Source of the DNA: Streptomyces lincolnensis
GTDB lineage: Bacteria; Actinomycetota; Actinomycetes; Streptomycetales; Streptomycetaceae
DNA: 64,000 bases
Reading direction: 5' to 3'
Assembly (NCBI RefSeq): GCF_001685355.1
Contig: NZ_CP016438.1
Location: forward strand, 8,184,001-8,248,000
Position 1 is the first letter of the stretch, and the number at the start of each line of letters is the position of its first letter. This document shows, one piece after another, positions 1 to 10,054 of the stretch. The notes under the pieces are model-generated. The model was not told the origin of the DNA, made no database searches, and saw only the letters and a program-made list of their open reading frames with translations. A program made the position numbers and the translations under genes.

Positions 1-1
1 A

Positions 2-877
2 CGCGGGGAGCGGTGGGGCCGGATCGTGCTGTGCGGCTACCGCGGCGACACCGCCACCGGCCGGCTGCTCGCCGACCGCGCCGCCGAGGCGCTCGTGCTG
101 CACCGCATGCTCGGCGGGAACTCCGCCCACACCTGGGAGGAACAGTCCGCGCAGAGCCTGCTGACCGACCTGGTCAGCGGGGTCGTACCGGCACGGCAGC
201 TGCTGCCCCGCGCGCGGGCGGCGGGACTGCCGGTCAACCGGCGCACCTTCGTCCCGCTGGTCGTGCGGGACGCCGATCCGGCCGAACTCGACCGGGTCCT
301 GCGGCTGGTGGGCCTGCCCGGGCTCGTCGCCGAACTCGCCGACGGCGCCACCGCCGTCCTGCTGAGCCTGGCCCGGGACCAGGACGCCGCGGTGCTCACG
401 GCGAACTTCGCGGCCCGGGTGCGCTCCGGGGCCGCGCGGACCGTCGTGGCCGCGGCCGACCCGCGGATCGTCTGGGAGGACGTCCCCGCCGGTCTGCGCG
501 AGGCCCAGCACGTGGCCGACGCCGTCGCGGACTCCTCGGGCGTGCTGGACCTCCCCGCCGTCGTGCGGCTGAGGGACGTCCATCTGCGCGGGCTGATCCG
601 GCTGCTGCGCGACGACCCGCATGTGCAGTCCTTCGCGGAGCGCGAGCTGGACGGGCTGCTGTGCGGGGCGGGGGAGGACCTGCTCACCGTCCTGCGGACC
701 TATCTGGCCACCGGACGCAACAAGTCCCGTACCGCCCAGCTCCACCACGTCTCGCGACCGGCGCTCTACCGCCGGCTGGAGGCGATACAGACGCGGCTCG
801 GTGTCGACCTCGACGATTTCGAACAGGCCGCATCCGTGCACATCGCGCTCCTCGCACACGACGCGCAACAGGGCTGA
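2..877 (+). CDS. PucR-family transcriptional regulator, 5'-truncated by window edge
   Basis: C-terminal part of a PucR/CdaR-type regulator; the reading frame is open from base 2, so the start lies upstream of the window. The last ~60 residues form the PucR helix-turn-helix, with the signature RTYLATGRNKSRTAQ followed by RPALYRRLEAIQTRLG. The preceding ~200 residues match the GGDEF-like middle region that usually lies before this HTH. Such proteins commonly activate purine, pyrimidine or amide catabolism. It sits directly upstream of, and on the same strand as, a pyrimidine-degradation gene set, so that set is the likely target. The sensory N-terminus is not visible, so no ligand can be proposed. 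Confidence 0.85.
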   Translation, partial: RGERWGRIVLCGYRGDTATGRLLADRAAEALVLHRMLGGNSAHTWEEQSAQSLLTDLVSGVVPARQLLPRARAAGLPVNRRTFVPLVVRDADPAELDRVLRLVGLPGLVAELADGATAVLLSLARDQDAAVLTANFAARVRSGAARTVVAAADPRIVWEDVPAGLREAQHVADAVADSSGVLDLPAVVRLRDVHLRGLIRLLRDDPHVQSFAERELDGLLCGAGEDLLTVLRTYLATGRNKSRTAQLHHVSRPALYRRLEAIQTRLGVDLDDFEQAASVHIALLAHDAQQG

Positions 878-927
878 AACCTGCGACGACCTGGGAAAAC
901 GGCGGTGAAACATGGGCTCACGACAGG

Positions 928-988
928 GTGACACCGTGGCACGCCCGACGCCCGCAGACGTGACACCGTGCAACTCAAAGCCGGCTTT
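928..988. promoter_or_regulatory. Candidate operator region of the pyrimidine cluster: repeated 11-mer plus 12-bp palindrome
   Basis: The gap between the regulator and the first catabolic gene holds two exact copies of GTGACACCGTG, at 928-938 and 960-970. The starts are 32 bp apart, about three helical turns. A perfect 12-bp palindrome AAAGCCGGCTTT follows at 977-988. Same-face spacing and position ~110-170 bp before the beta-ureidopropionase start suit an activator site for the adjacent PucR protein. This assignment is inference; no -35/-10 pair is clear here. Confidence 0.4.
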
Positions 989-1101
989 CGGACTTCCTAG
1001 CCTTCTGGGGCGGGCGTCGGAAGTGCCCTCTGCCCCGCGGCGCCCGGCACGCACTCTCGCCGCGACGCCCGCCCCAGCACACCGAGCGACCGGAGGTCCC
1101 G

Positions 1102-1944
1102 ATGAGCACAGTGATCCGTGCCGCCCTCTTCCAGACCGCCTGGACCGGCGACAAGGAATCGATGATCCAGGTGCACGAGCAGGCCGCCCGCGACGCGGCC
1201 GCGCAGGGTGCCCAAGTCCTGTGCTTCCAGGAGCTGTTCTACGGACCGTACTTCTGCCAGGTCCAGGACAAGGCGTTCTACGAGTACGCCGAGCGGATCC
1301 CCGACGGCCCGATCGTCCAGCGCTTCCAGGCGCTGGCCCGGGAACTGGGCATCGTCCTGATCCTGCCCATGTACGAGGAGGAGCAGCCCGGCGTCCTCTA
1401 CAACACGGCGGCCGTGATCGACGCCGACGGCACCTACCTCGGCAAGTACCGCAAGCACCACATCCCCCAGGTCCCGGGCTTCTGGGAGAAGTTCTACTTC
1501 CGCCCCGGCAACAGCGGCTGGCCGGTCTTCGACACCAAGGTCGGCAGGATCGGTGTCTACATCTGCTACGACCGCCACTTCCCGGAGGGCTGGCGGGCGC
1601 TGGGGCTCGCGGGCGCCGAGATCGTCTTCAACCCCTCGGCCACCTCGCGCGGCCTGTCCGGCTACCTCTGGCAGCTGGAACAGCCGGCGGCGGCCGTCGC
1701 CAACGAGTACTTCGTCGGCGCGATCAACCGGGTCGGGGTCGAGGAGTACGGCGACAACGACTTCTACGGCACGACGTACTTCGTCGACCCGGAGGCCCAG
1801 TTCGTCGGCGAGGTGGCCAGCGACAAGGAGACCGAACTGGTCGTCCGCGACCTCGACCTCAACAAGCTCCGCGAAGTACGCGACCGCTGGCAGTTCTACC
1901 GCGACCGCCGTCCCGACGCGTACACCCCGCTGACCGCCCCGTAA
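1102..1944 (+). CDS. Nitrilase-superfamily N-carbamoyl-beta-alanine amidohydrolase (beta-ureidopropionase type)
   Basis: A 280-aa cytosolic carbon-nitrogen hydrolase. The Glu-Lys-Cys triad is visible: E44 in FQELF, K118 in YRKHHIP and C155 in YICYDRHFPE. Length and the tract GFWEKFYFRPGN match the carbamoyl-amide branch (beta-ureidopropionase, N-carbamoyl-D-amino-acid hydrolase, N-carbamoylputrescine amidase). The hydantoinase gene 190 bp downstream favours hydrolysis of an N-carbamoyl amino acid to CO2, NH3 and the free amino acid. The start has GGAGG at 1092-1096, 5 nt before the ATG. N-carbamoylputrescine amidase (AguB) is the main alternative by sequence and is not supported by the neighbours. 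Confidence 0.85.
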   Translation: MSTVIRAALFQTAWTGDKESMIQVHEQAARDAAAQGAQVLCFQELFYGPYFCQVQDKAFYEYAERIPDGPIVQRFQALARELGIVLILPMYEEEQPGVLYNTAAVIDADGTYLGKYRKHHIPQVPGFWEKFYFRPGNSGWPVFDTKVGRIGVYICYDRHFPEGWRALGLAGAEIVFNPSATSRGLSGYLWQLEQPAAAVANEYFVGAINRVGVEEYGDNDFYGTTYFVDPEAQFVGEVASDKETELVVRDLDLNKLREVRDRWQFYRDRRPDAYTPLTAP

Positions 1945-2134
1945 GCGTCCTGGACCGCCGTCGGTTCTCAGGGGGTCTTGTGGATCCGGCCGGGGGCGCG
2001 GGGTCTGGCACGCACTCCCCCAGAGGGGGCACCCCCAGCCGCGTTGCCGTCGGTTGCCGACTCCCCCAGACACCCCCTGCACAGGGGCCGGACCGGCGGC
2101 ATCGATCGACTCGTACGACACCAGGAGAGGGAAC

Positions 2135-3538
2135 ATGAGTAGCCGTACCGTCATCCGCGGTGGCCTCGTCATCACCGCGTCCGACGAGATCCACGCCGAC
2201 GTCCTGATCGAAGACGGCCGGGTCGTCGCGCTCGCGGCCTCCGGCACCCCGACCGCCGAGGCCTGGACGGCGGAGCGCGTCATCGACGCCACCGGGAAGT
2301 ACGTGATCCCGGGCGGCGTCGACGCCCACACCCACATGGAGCTGCCGTTCGGCGGCACCTTCGCCTCCGACACCTTCGAGACCGGCACCCGGGCCGCGGC
2401 CTGGGGCGGCACCACGACGATCGTCGACTTCGCGGTGCAGAGCGTCGGCCGCACCCTGCGCGAGGGCCTCGACGCCTGGCACGCCAAGGCCGAGGGCAAC
2501 TGCGCGATCGACTACGCCTTCCACATGATCGTCGCCGACGTGAACGACGACACGCTCAAGGAGATGGACCTGCTGGTCGAGGAGGGCGTCACCTCCTTCA
2601 AGCAGTTCATGGCCTACCCCGGCGTCTTCTACAGCGACGACGGCCAGATCCTGCGCGCCATGCAGCGCTCCGCCGAGAACGGCGCGCTGGCCATGATGCA
2701 CGCGGAGAACGGCATCGCCATCGACGTCCTGGTCGAACAGGCCCTGGCCCGCGGCGAGACCGATCCGCGCTACCACGGCGAGGTCCGCAAGTCGCTCCTG
2801 GAGGCCGAGGCCACCCACCGTGCGATCAAGCTCGCGCAGGTCGCGGGCGCCCCCCTGTACGTCGTGCACGTCTCGGCCATGGAGGCAGTGGCCGAGCTGG
2901 CGCGGGCCCGCGACGAGGGGCTGAACGTCTTCGGGGAGACCTGCCCGCAGTATCTGTTCCTGTCGACGGACAACATGGCCGAGCCCGACTTCGAGGGCTC
3001 CAAGTACGTGTGCAGTACGCCCCTGCGCCCGAAGGAGCACCAGGCCAAACTGTGGCGGGGCCTGAGGACCAACGACCTCCAGGTCGTCTCCACCGACCAC
3101 TGCCCCTTCTGCTTCGTGGGCCAGAAGGACCTCGGCCGCGGCGACTTCTCCAAGATCCCCAACGGCCTGCCGGGCGTGGAGAACCGTATGGACCTGCTCC
3201 ACCAGGCCGTCGTCGACGGGCACCTCACCCGCCGCCGCTGGATCGAGATCGCCTGCGCCGCCCCGGCCCGGATGTTCGGCATGTACCCGAAGAAGGGGAC
3301 CATCGCCCCGGGCGCGGACGCCGACATCGTCATCTACGACCCGAACGCCGAGCAGGTGCTGTCCGTCGAGACCCACCACATGAACGTCGACTACTCGGCG
3401 TACGAGGGCAAACGCGTCACCGGCCGTGTCGAGACCGTCCTCTCGCGCGGCGAACTCGTCATCACCGAGCGGGAGTACACCGGACACGCCGGTCAAGGCG
3501 CGTACGTGTCCCGCTCCACCTGTCAGTACCTCATCTAG
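2135..3538 (+). CDS. hydA: Dihydropyrimidinase / D-hydantoinase
   Basis: A 467-aa cyclic amidohydrolase that opens dihydropyrimidine or 5-substituted hydantoin rings to N-carbamoyl amino acids. Binuclear metal ligands are in place: H65 and H67 (DAHTHME), carboxylated K156 (SFKQFM), H189 (MMHAENG), H245 (VVHVSA) and D321 (STDHCP). The ATG at 2135 follows AGGAGAGG; an earlier in-frame ATG at 2054 would add 27 proline-rich residues unlike the family. It supplies the substrate for the preceding amidohydrolase and is followed after 11 bp by the LLM oxidoreductase, so the two probably share a transcript. Native substrate (uracil-derived or hydantoin) cannot be read from sequence. Confidence 0.93.
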   Translation: MSSRTVIRGGLVITASDEIHADVLIEDGRVVALAASGTPTAEAWTAERVIDATGKYVIPGGVDAHTHMELPFGGTFASDTFETGTRAAAWGGTTTIVDFAVQSVGRTLREGLDAWHAKAEGNCAIDYAFHMIVADVNDDTLKEMDLLVEEGVTSFKQFMAYPGVFYSDDGQILRAMQRSAENGALAMMHAENGIAIDVLVEQALARGETDPRYHGEVRKSLLEAEATHRAIKLAQVAGAPLYVVHVSAMEAVAELARARDEGLNVFGETCPQYLFLSTDNMAEPDFEGSKYVCSTPLRPKEHQAKLWRGLRTNDLQVVSTDHCPFCFVGQKDLGRGDFSKIPNGLPGVENRMDLLHQAVVDGHLTRRRWIEIACAAPARMFGMYPKKGTIAPGADADIVIYDPNAEQVLSVETHHMNVDYSAYEGKRVTGRVETVLSRGELVITEREYTGHAGQGAYVSRSTCQYLI

Positions 3539-3549
3539 GAGTGGCGCCC

Positions 3550-4569
3550 ATGGACTTCGGACTCGTGCTCCAGACCGACCCGCCGGCCTCCAAGGTCGTC
3601 AGCCTGATGAAGCGGGCCGAGCGCAACGGTTTCACCTACGGCTGGACCTTCGACTCCGCCGTGCTCTGGCAGGAACCGTTCGTGATCTACAGCCAGATCC
3701 TGGCCAACACCGCGAAGCTGAAGGTCGGCCCGATGGTCACCAACCCGGGTACCCGTACCTGGGAGGTCACCGCCTCCACCTTCGCCACCCTCAACGACAT
3801 GTTCGGCAACCGCACGGTGTGCGGCATCGGCCGCGGCGACTCCGCGATGCGCGTCGCGGGCCGCACACCGAACACCCTCGCCCGCATCAGCGAGGCCATG
3901 AAGGTCATCCGCGCCCTCGGCTCGGGGCAGGAGGCCGACCTCGGCGGCACGGTCGTGAAGTTCCCCTGGACCAAGGAGGACGCCGAACTCCCCGTCTGGA
4001 TGGCCGCGTACGGCCCCAAGGCGCTGAAGATGACCGGCGAGGAGGCCGACGGGTTCATCCTCCAGCTCGCCGACCTGTACCTCACCGAGTACATGGTGAA
4101 GGCGGTCAAGGACGCGGCCGTCGCCGCCGGGCGCGATCCGTCGGAGGTGACGATCTGCGTGGCGGCCCCCGCCTATGTCACCGAGGACGACTCGCCCGAG
4201 GCGCTCGCCCACGCGCGCGAGCAGTGCCGCTGGTTCGGCGGCATGGTCGGCAACCACGTGGCCGACCTGGTGTCGAAGTACGGCGAGCACTCGGCTCAGG
4301 TCCCCGACGAACTCACCGACTACATCAAGGCCCGTGAGGGGTACGACTACTCCCACCACGGGCGCAGCGGCAACCCCGACACCCAGTTCGTGCCCGACGA
4401 GATCGTGGACCGGTTCTGCCTCATCGGGCCGGTCGAGAGGCACATCGAGAAGCTGAACGCGTTGCGCGAACTGGGCGTGGACCAGTTCGCCGTGTACGAC
4501 ATGCACGACGCTCAGGAAGCCGTGATCGACGCCTACGGCTCGAAGGTCATCCCCGCCCTCAACGCCTGA
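3550..4569 (+). CDS. LLM-class (luciferase-like, F420/FMN) oxidoreductase
   Basis: A 339-aa TIM-barrel oxidoreductase of the luciferase-like family. N-terminal MDFGLVLQTDPP, central GIGRGDSAMR and LPVWMAAYGPKALK, and a C-terminal DRFCLIGPVERHIEKL are typical of F420-dependent LLM proteins. The start lies 11 bp after the hydantoinase stop, with AGGAG overlapping that stop. A longer in-frame extension upstream lies wholly inside hydA and is rejected. Fixed placement beside hydantoinase suggests it acts on the ring, either reducing the pyrimidine to the dihydro form or oxidising a related cyclic amide. The cofactor (F420 or FMN) is not provable here. A 12-bp hairpin follows the gene. Confidence 0.88.
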   Translation: MDFGLVLQTDPPASKVVSLMKRAERNGFTYGWTFDSAVLWQEPFVIYSQILANTAKLKVGPMVTNPGTRTWEVTASTFATLNDMFGNRTVCGIGRGDSAMRVAGRTPNTLARISEAMKVIRALGSGQEADLGGTVVKFPWTKEDAELPVWMAAYGPKALKMTGEEADGFILQLADLYLTEYMVKAVKDAAVAAGRDPSEVTICVAAPAYVTEDDSPEALAHAREQCRWFGGMVGNHVADLVSKYGEHSAQVPDELTDYIKAREGYDYSHHGRSGNPDTQFVPDEIVDRFCLIGPVERHIEKLNALRELGVDQFAVYDMHDAQEAVIDAYGSKVIPALNA

Positions 4570-4598
4570 CCACCCCCGCGACCCCCCACACCTTGTCG

Positions 4599-4628
4599 CC
4601 TCCCTCCCCGCCGTTCCGGGGAGGGAGG
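4599..4628 (+). terminator. Strong 12-bp hairpin between LLM oxidoreductase and NCS1 permease
   Basis: CCTCCCTCCCCG (4599-4610) pairs perfectly with CGGGGAGGGAGG (4617-4628) around a 6-nt loop. There is no T-run, as is usual in Streptomyces. It could terminate the catabolic transcript or damp read-through into the permease gene, which starts 53 bp later. Confidence 0.65.
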
Positions 4629-4681
4629 AACCGAGGCCCCGCACGGCCTGTCCCGTCCCGTCCTGATCGATTGGCCTGCTC

Positions 4682-6238
<1,557 letters not shown>

Positions 6239-6260
6239 GAAGCCGTGCGGTGGGGGACGG

Positions 6261-6926
6261 TCAGCTCTTCGGGCCGTCCTCCAGCGCCGCCACCGCCTCC
6301 TTGGCGGCCTTGATGGCGCCCTTGTTGATCTCGTCCGTGCTGGGCGCCTTCTTCGACTCGAAGTCGCTGCCGTTGTACGTGATCGTCACCAGCGCGTTGG
6401 ACGCCAGGGTCACCACCACGCCCTCACGGGTCTGTTGCTTGTCCTCGGTGGTGAGGTTCACGACCGAGTACGCCGAGTCGCCGAGACCGGGGACGGCACC
6501 GCCGCCGCTCTTCTCGGTGACGGTCTCCTTGTAGGACTTCTGTGCCGCCTCGTCCGACTCCATGATCTCGTAGGAGACGTCGAGCCAGCGGTAGTCGTAG
6601 CCCTTGAGCGCGTTCCAGGAGCAGGTGCGGCGCAGCTTCGAGTCCGTCGACGGGATCTCCTTGCCGGCCGTCTTGGCGCCCGGCACCAGCGACTTGACCG
6701 ACTTCTCGGCGACGGCGTCGCAGGGTGCGGGTGCGGCCGCGTACGTCTTCGAGGCGGCCGACGTCGCCGGGGCGGAGGCGGACTGCGTCCCGGTGCGTTG
6801 CTCGTCCTTGGGGCCGGCGGCCGAGGTGTCGGCCGGTCCGGAGGTCAGCGCCCATCCCGACACGGCGAGCACGACGACCGGGGACAGACGCGCGGTGAGG
6901 GCGAGCGGCAAGGAGAGAGGACGCAC
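6261..6926 (-). CDS. Secreted DUF3558-like protein
   Basis: A 221-aa exported protein of unknown function. Residues ~1-30 form a signal-type hydrophobic stretch without a lipobox Cys. A low-complexity Ala/Ser/Thr/Pro linker (~30-65) follows, then a globular domain with two cysteines, C69 (PAPCDAV) and C102 (RRTCSW). That cysteine pattern, with a conserved GLGDSAY turn and a VTITYNG strand, matches the DUF3558-type secreted proteins common in Streptomyces. It ends 22 bp from the convergent permease stop. The family assignment rests on pattern only. Confidence 0.7.
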   Translation of the reverse strand: MRPLSLPLALTARLSPVVVLAVSGWALTSGPADTSAAGPKDEQRTGTQSASAPATSAASKTYAAAPAPCDAVAEKSVKSLVPGAKTAGKEIPSTDSKLRRTCSWNALKGYDYRWLDVSYEIMESDEAAQKSYKETVTEKSGGGAVPGLGDSAYSVVNLTTEDKQQTREGVVVTLASNALVTITYNGSDFESKKAPSTDEINKGAIKAAKEAVAALEDGPKS

Positions 6927-7038
6927 GGCGCACTTTTCGTGGGGGACGGTGCGGAGATGGTCCGCACTGCGGACGGGACGCCAGTGTCACACGACTCCCT
7001 GTGGGGCGAAAGTGTCAACTCGCTCCGTACCTGGCCCG

Positions 7039-8076
7039 TCACTGTGCCCACTGATTGATGCGCCGTGTGTCCGTGTATGTCCGCGTGAGGGGGCGGGGGA
7101 GGGCGGACTCGATACGGTCCACGGCGAGGAACGCCCCGTACGCCACCAGGTGCACCAGACAGTGGTCGGTGTGCTCCGGCCGCCGCCAGGCCGCCACGTC
7201 CTCGGCCGTGATCCGGTACGGCGCGAGCGCCGCCAGCAGCGCGAGGCGGGCGCCGGGACGCTCCCGGCGGTCCGGGAACCCGTCGAGGGTGAGCGGCGGA
7301 TGGGCGCCGTCCCAGCTCTGGAGGGTGTCCTCCACGAGGTCCGGCTCGTCGCCGTCGAGCAGGCCGGCGCCCGCCATGGCCGCCCTGAGCAGCGCCGCGT
7401 ACGCCGGGCCCACGGCCGTGCCGCACGCCCACGCGGGGGCCTCGCCGGCGTCGGGGAGGTCCAGCAGCGCGAGCGCCTCACCGGGCCGGGCGGGACGCCG
7501 TACGGCCCGGGCGAGGGTGCGGCCCGTCAGGCTGCGTACCGTCCTGAACCGCTGGGCGCCCGCCGGCAGCAGCTGCTCGGTGAGCAGGGCCGACACGATC
7601 CGGTTGATGAAGTGGAAGGCGAGCGCGGTCCCCAGATAGCCGGGCGCGTGCTCACGCGGGAACGGATACGGCTCCAGGTCGGCGCCCGGCACGCGCGTGT
7701 GCTCTCCCCAGTCGAGCACACGCGCGTGCTCCTCGTTCTCCGGGCGCTCCCCGCGGGCGATGCGCTCGGCGAGGGCGTGGTCGCCGGTGGCGTGCAGCAG
7801 CACGGTGTGCGCGTCCACGCAGAACGGGCACTGGTTGGCACGCGACACCCCGAGCGCCGCGAGCTCCTTGCCGGTACGGCCGCCCGGGCCCGCGATCAGC
7901 GACTCGCGCATCAACGCCCAGGTCGGGGCGAGGAGTTCGGGGGCCGAGGACAGGACGACGAAGGTGGCCGGTTCGGCGATGCCGAAGTCGCGGGCGATCT
8001 GCTCGTACACCTCGGCGACGCGACCGGTGGCCGACTTGGGCGGCAGGGGTTCGGTGAAGCGGAAGGATGTGGACAT
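7039..8076 (-). CDS. Carboxymuconolactone decarboxylase / AhpD-like protein
   Basis: A 345-aa protein with an AhpD-type alkylhydroperoxidase core. C83 and C86 (NQCPFCVDAHT) and H90 give the CxxC...H redox site near residues 80-95. The long alpha-helical C-terminal half (roughly 150-345) is typical of the larger single-chain members. AhpD-like proteins reduce peroxides or recycle peroxiredoxins; a peroxidase role is inferred from the intact CxxC. It stands alone, divergent from the two-component system at 8243. Start chosen as the first ATG, giving a family-like N-terminus (FTEPLPPKSATG). Confidence 0.82.
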   Translation of the reverse strand: MSTSFRFTEPLPPKSATGRVAEVYEQIARDFGIAEPATFVVLSSAPELLAPTWALMRESLIAGPGGRTGKELAALGVSRANQCPFCVDAHTVLLHATGDHALAERIARGERPENEEHARVLDWGEHTRVPGADLEPYPFPREHAPGYLGTALAFHFINRIVSALLTEQLLPAGAQRFRTVRSLTGRTLARAVRRPARPGEALALLDLPDAGEAPAWACGTAVGPAYAALLRAAMAGAGLLDGDEPDLVEDTLQSWDGAHPPLTLDGFPDRRERPGARLALLAALAPYRITAEDVAAWRRPEHTDHCLVHLVAYGAFLAVDRIESALPRPLTRTYTDTRRINQWAQ

Positions 8077-8242
8077 GCACAGCAGCGTGCGCTTCCGGGC
8101 CGGGTGGGGTCGTCGTACCGCCGAAGGCAGTTGAGGCTGCGCCGGCGGGCCGGGACCGGTCGCGCACTACTGCGTGGGGAGTAGCGCGGGAGTTGTCCAC
8201 AGGGCTGACGCGGGGGTCGGTGCGGGGAGCTACCGTGCGTGC

Positions 8243-9352
8243 ATGAGCGGACACGTCGTCGACCAGGTCGCACGCGGGCGGTTCGCCGACGCGGCCCTCG
8301 CGGTCGTGGTCGGCGCCCTCGTCGTGACCACGGCCGCGTTCGACGGCGACACGACCGCCGTCGACCACGCGCTGATCGTGCTGGGCGCGGCCGCCCTGGC
8401 CTTCTACCGCGCGGCCCCTCGGGCGGTGCTGGCCGTGGCCACGGCGACCGGCGCCGCGTACGTCCTGCACGCGCACCCGGGACCGGTCGCCGCGCTGCCC
8501 GTCCTCGCCGCCATGCACACCGCCTCCCGCGTGGGACACCGGGGATGGGCGGCCGGGGCGGGCGGGGTGTACCTGGCGGCGTTCGTGGCGACGGACCCGA
8601 CGAACGGGGAGGTGGCCGAGAGGGCGGCCCTGCTCGCGGGCTGGTTCCTGTGCGCGGTGGTGACGGGGCTGGCCGACCGCAACTGGCAGGCCTACCTGCG
8701 CCAGACCGAACAACGCGCCCTGGAGGCCGAACGCACCCGCGAGGAGGCCGCCCTGCGCCGCGCCGGGGAGGAACGTCTGCGCATAGCCCGGGAGTTGCAC
8801 GACTCGCTCACCCACAGCATCTCCATCGTCAAACTCCAGGCGGGCGTCGCGGTGCACCTGGCCCGCAAGCGCGGCGAGGAGGTGCCGCCCGCGCTGCTCG
8901 CCATCCAGGAGGCCGGCGGCGAGGCGATGCGCGAACTGCGCGCCACGCTGGAGATCCTGCGTACCGACGAACCGACCGGCACCCCCGCGCTGCTCGTGGA
9001 GCGGGCGCGGGCGGCGGGCCTCACGGTCGACCTGATGGTGACTGGCGAGGAAAAGTCCCTGCCCGCCACCCTCGACCGGGCCGTGTACCGGATCGTCCAG
9101 GAGGCGCTGACGAACGCGGCACGGCACGCGGGCGGGGCGAAGGTGCGGGTCGAACTCGCCTACGGCGACGACGTGACGATACGGGTGGACGACGACGGCA
9201 CCGCCGACCCGGACCGCCCGCCGGAGCCCGGCATCGGCCTCACCGGCATGCGCGAACGCGTCACGGCCCTCGGCGGCACCCTGCACACGGGCCCCCGCCC
9301 CGAGGGCGGCTTCTCGGTACGGGCCGAACTGCCGCGGGGGGAGGCCGGATGA
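8243..9352 (+). CDS. Sensor histidine kinase (NarL/HisKA_3 class)
   Basis: A 369-aa membrane kinase. Four to five short hydrophobic segments occupy residues ~15-145 with little extracellular sequence. A coiled linker (~150-175) follows, then HisKA_3 with phospho-acceptor H186 in RIARELHDSLTHS, and an HATPase_c domain (NAARHAGG, VDDDG, GIGLTGMRERV). It is translationally coupled (ATGA) to the response regulator. The ATG at 8243 lies 6 nt after a TACCGT -10-like hexamer (8231-8236) and has no Shine-Dalgarno, so the message may be leaderless. The short sensor suggests detection of a membrane signal, typical of cell-envelope systems. Confidence 0.9.
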   Translation: MSGHVVDQVARGRFADAALAVVVGALVVTTAAFDGDTTAVDHALIVLGAAALAFYRAAPRAVLAVATATGAAYVLHAHPGPVAALPVLAAMHTASRVGHRGWAAGAGGVYLAAFVATDPTNGEVAERAALLAGWFLCAVVTGLADRNWQAYLRQTEQRALEAERTREEAALRRAGEERLRIARELHDSLTHSISIVKLQAGVAVHLARKRGEEVPPALLAIQEAGGEAMRELRATLEILRTDEPTGTPALLVERARAAGLTVDLMVTGEEKSLPATLDRAVYRIVQEALTNAARHAGGAKVRVELAYGDDVTIRVDDDGTADPDRPPEPGIGLTGMRERVTALGGTLHTGPRPEGGFSVRAELPRGEAG

Positions 9353-10014
9353 TCACCGTGGCACTCGTGGACGACCAGGCGCTGATGCGCGCCGGGTTCC
9401 GGGCCCTGCTCGACGCCGAGGACGGCATCGAGGTCGTCGGGGAGGCGCCGGACGGGGAACGGGGCGTGGAGCTGGTGCGCGCCCGGGTGCCCGACATCGC
9501 GCTGATCGACGTCCAGATGCCGGTCATGACGGGCATCGAGGCGACCCGCCGGATCGCCGCGGACCCCGCCCTGGCCGCCGTCCGGGTCGTGATCCTCACC
9601 AACTACGGCCTCGACGAGTACGTCTTCGAGGCACTGCGGGCCGGCGCGAGCGGCTTCCTGCTGAAGGACACCGAGCCGGCCGACCTCCTCCAGGCCATCG
9701 AGGTCGTCGCCCGCGGCGAGGCGCTGCTGTCCCCGTCGGTCACCCGCACCCTGATCGGCGAGTTCGTCTCCCGCCCCCCGGACCGGACCACCGCCCCCGG
9801 CCTGGAATGCCTCACCCGCCGCGAACGCGAGGTGACCGCGCTGGCGGCACGGGGGCTGACCAACGAGGAGATCGCCGCGCACATGGTCATCAGCCCGTTC
9901 ACGGCCAAGACACACATCAGCCGCGCGATGACGAAACTCGGCGCCCGCGACCGGGCCCAACTGGTGGTGTTCGCCTATGAGTCGGGGTTGGTGACGGCAC
10001 GGGGCGGTGGATAA
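9349..10014 (+). CDS. NarL/LuxR-type response regulator
   Basis: A 221-aa partner of the preceding kinase. Receiver domain (1-120) has acidic residues D8/D9, phospho-acceptor D54 (IALIDVQMP) and the conserved Lys in GFLLKDTEP. The C-terminal LuxR HTH is at about 150-215 (LTRREREVTALAARG, NEEIAAH, AKTHISRAMTKLG). The start codon overlaps the kinase stop by 4 nt, so the two are made together. Target genes are unknown; the divergent AhpD-like gene is the nearest candidate besides autoregulation. Confidence 0.92.
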   Translation: MITVALVDDQALMRAGFRALLDAEDGIEVVGEAPDGERGVELVRARVPDIALIDVQMPVMTGIEATRRIAADPALAAVRVVILTNYGLDEYVFEALRAGASGFLLKDTEPADLLQAIEVVARGEALLSPSVTRTLIGEFVSRPPDRTTAPGLECLTRREREVTALAARGLTNEEIAAHMVISPFTAKTHISRAMTKLGARDRAQLVVFAYESGLVTARGGG

Positions 10015-10054
10015 ACCGTTGCCCGCCGCGGCCGGCGATCAGCAGTCTGGAGTG

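Noticed and set aside
6604..8184. Long plus-strand frame across the secreted protein and AhpD-like genes
   Set aside because: Antisense shadow; both minus-strand genes have clear domain or signal features.
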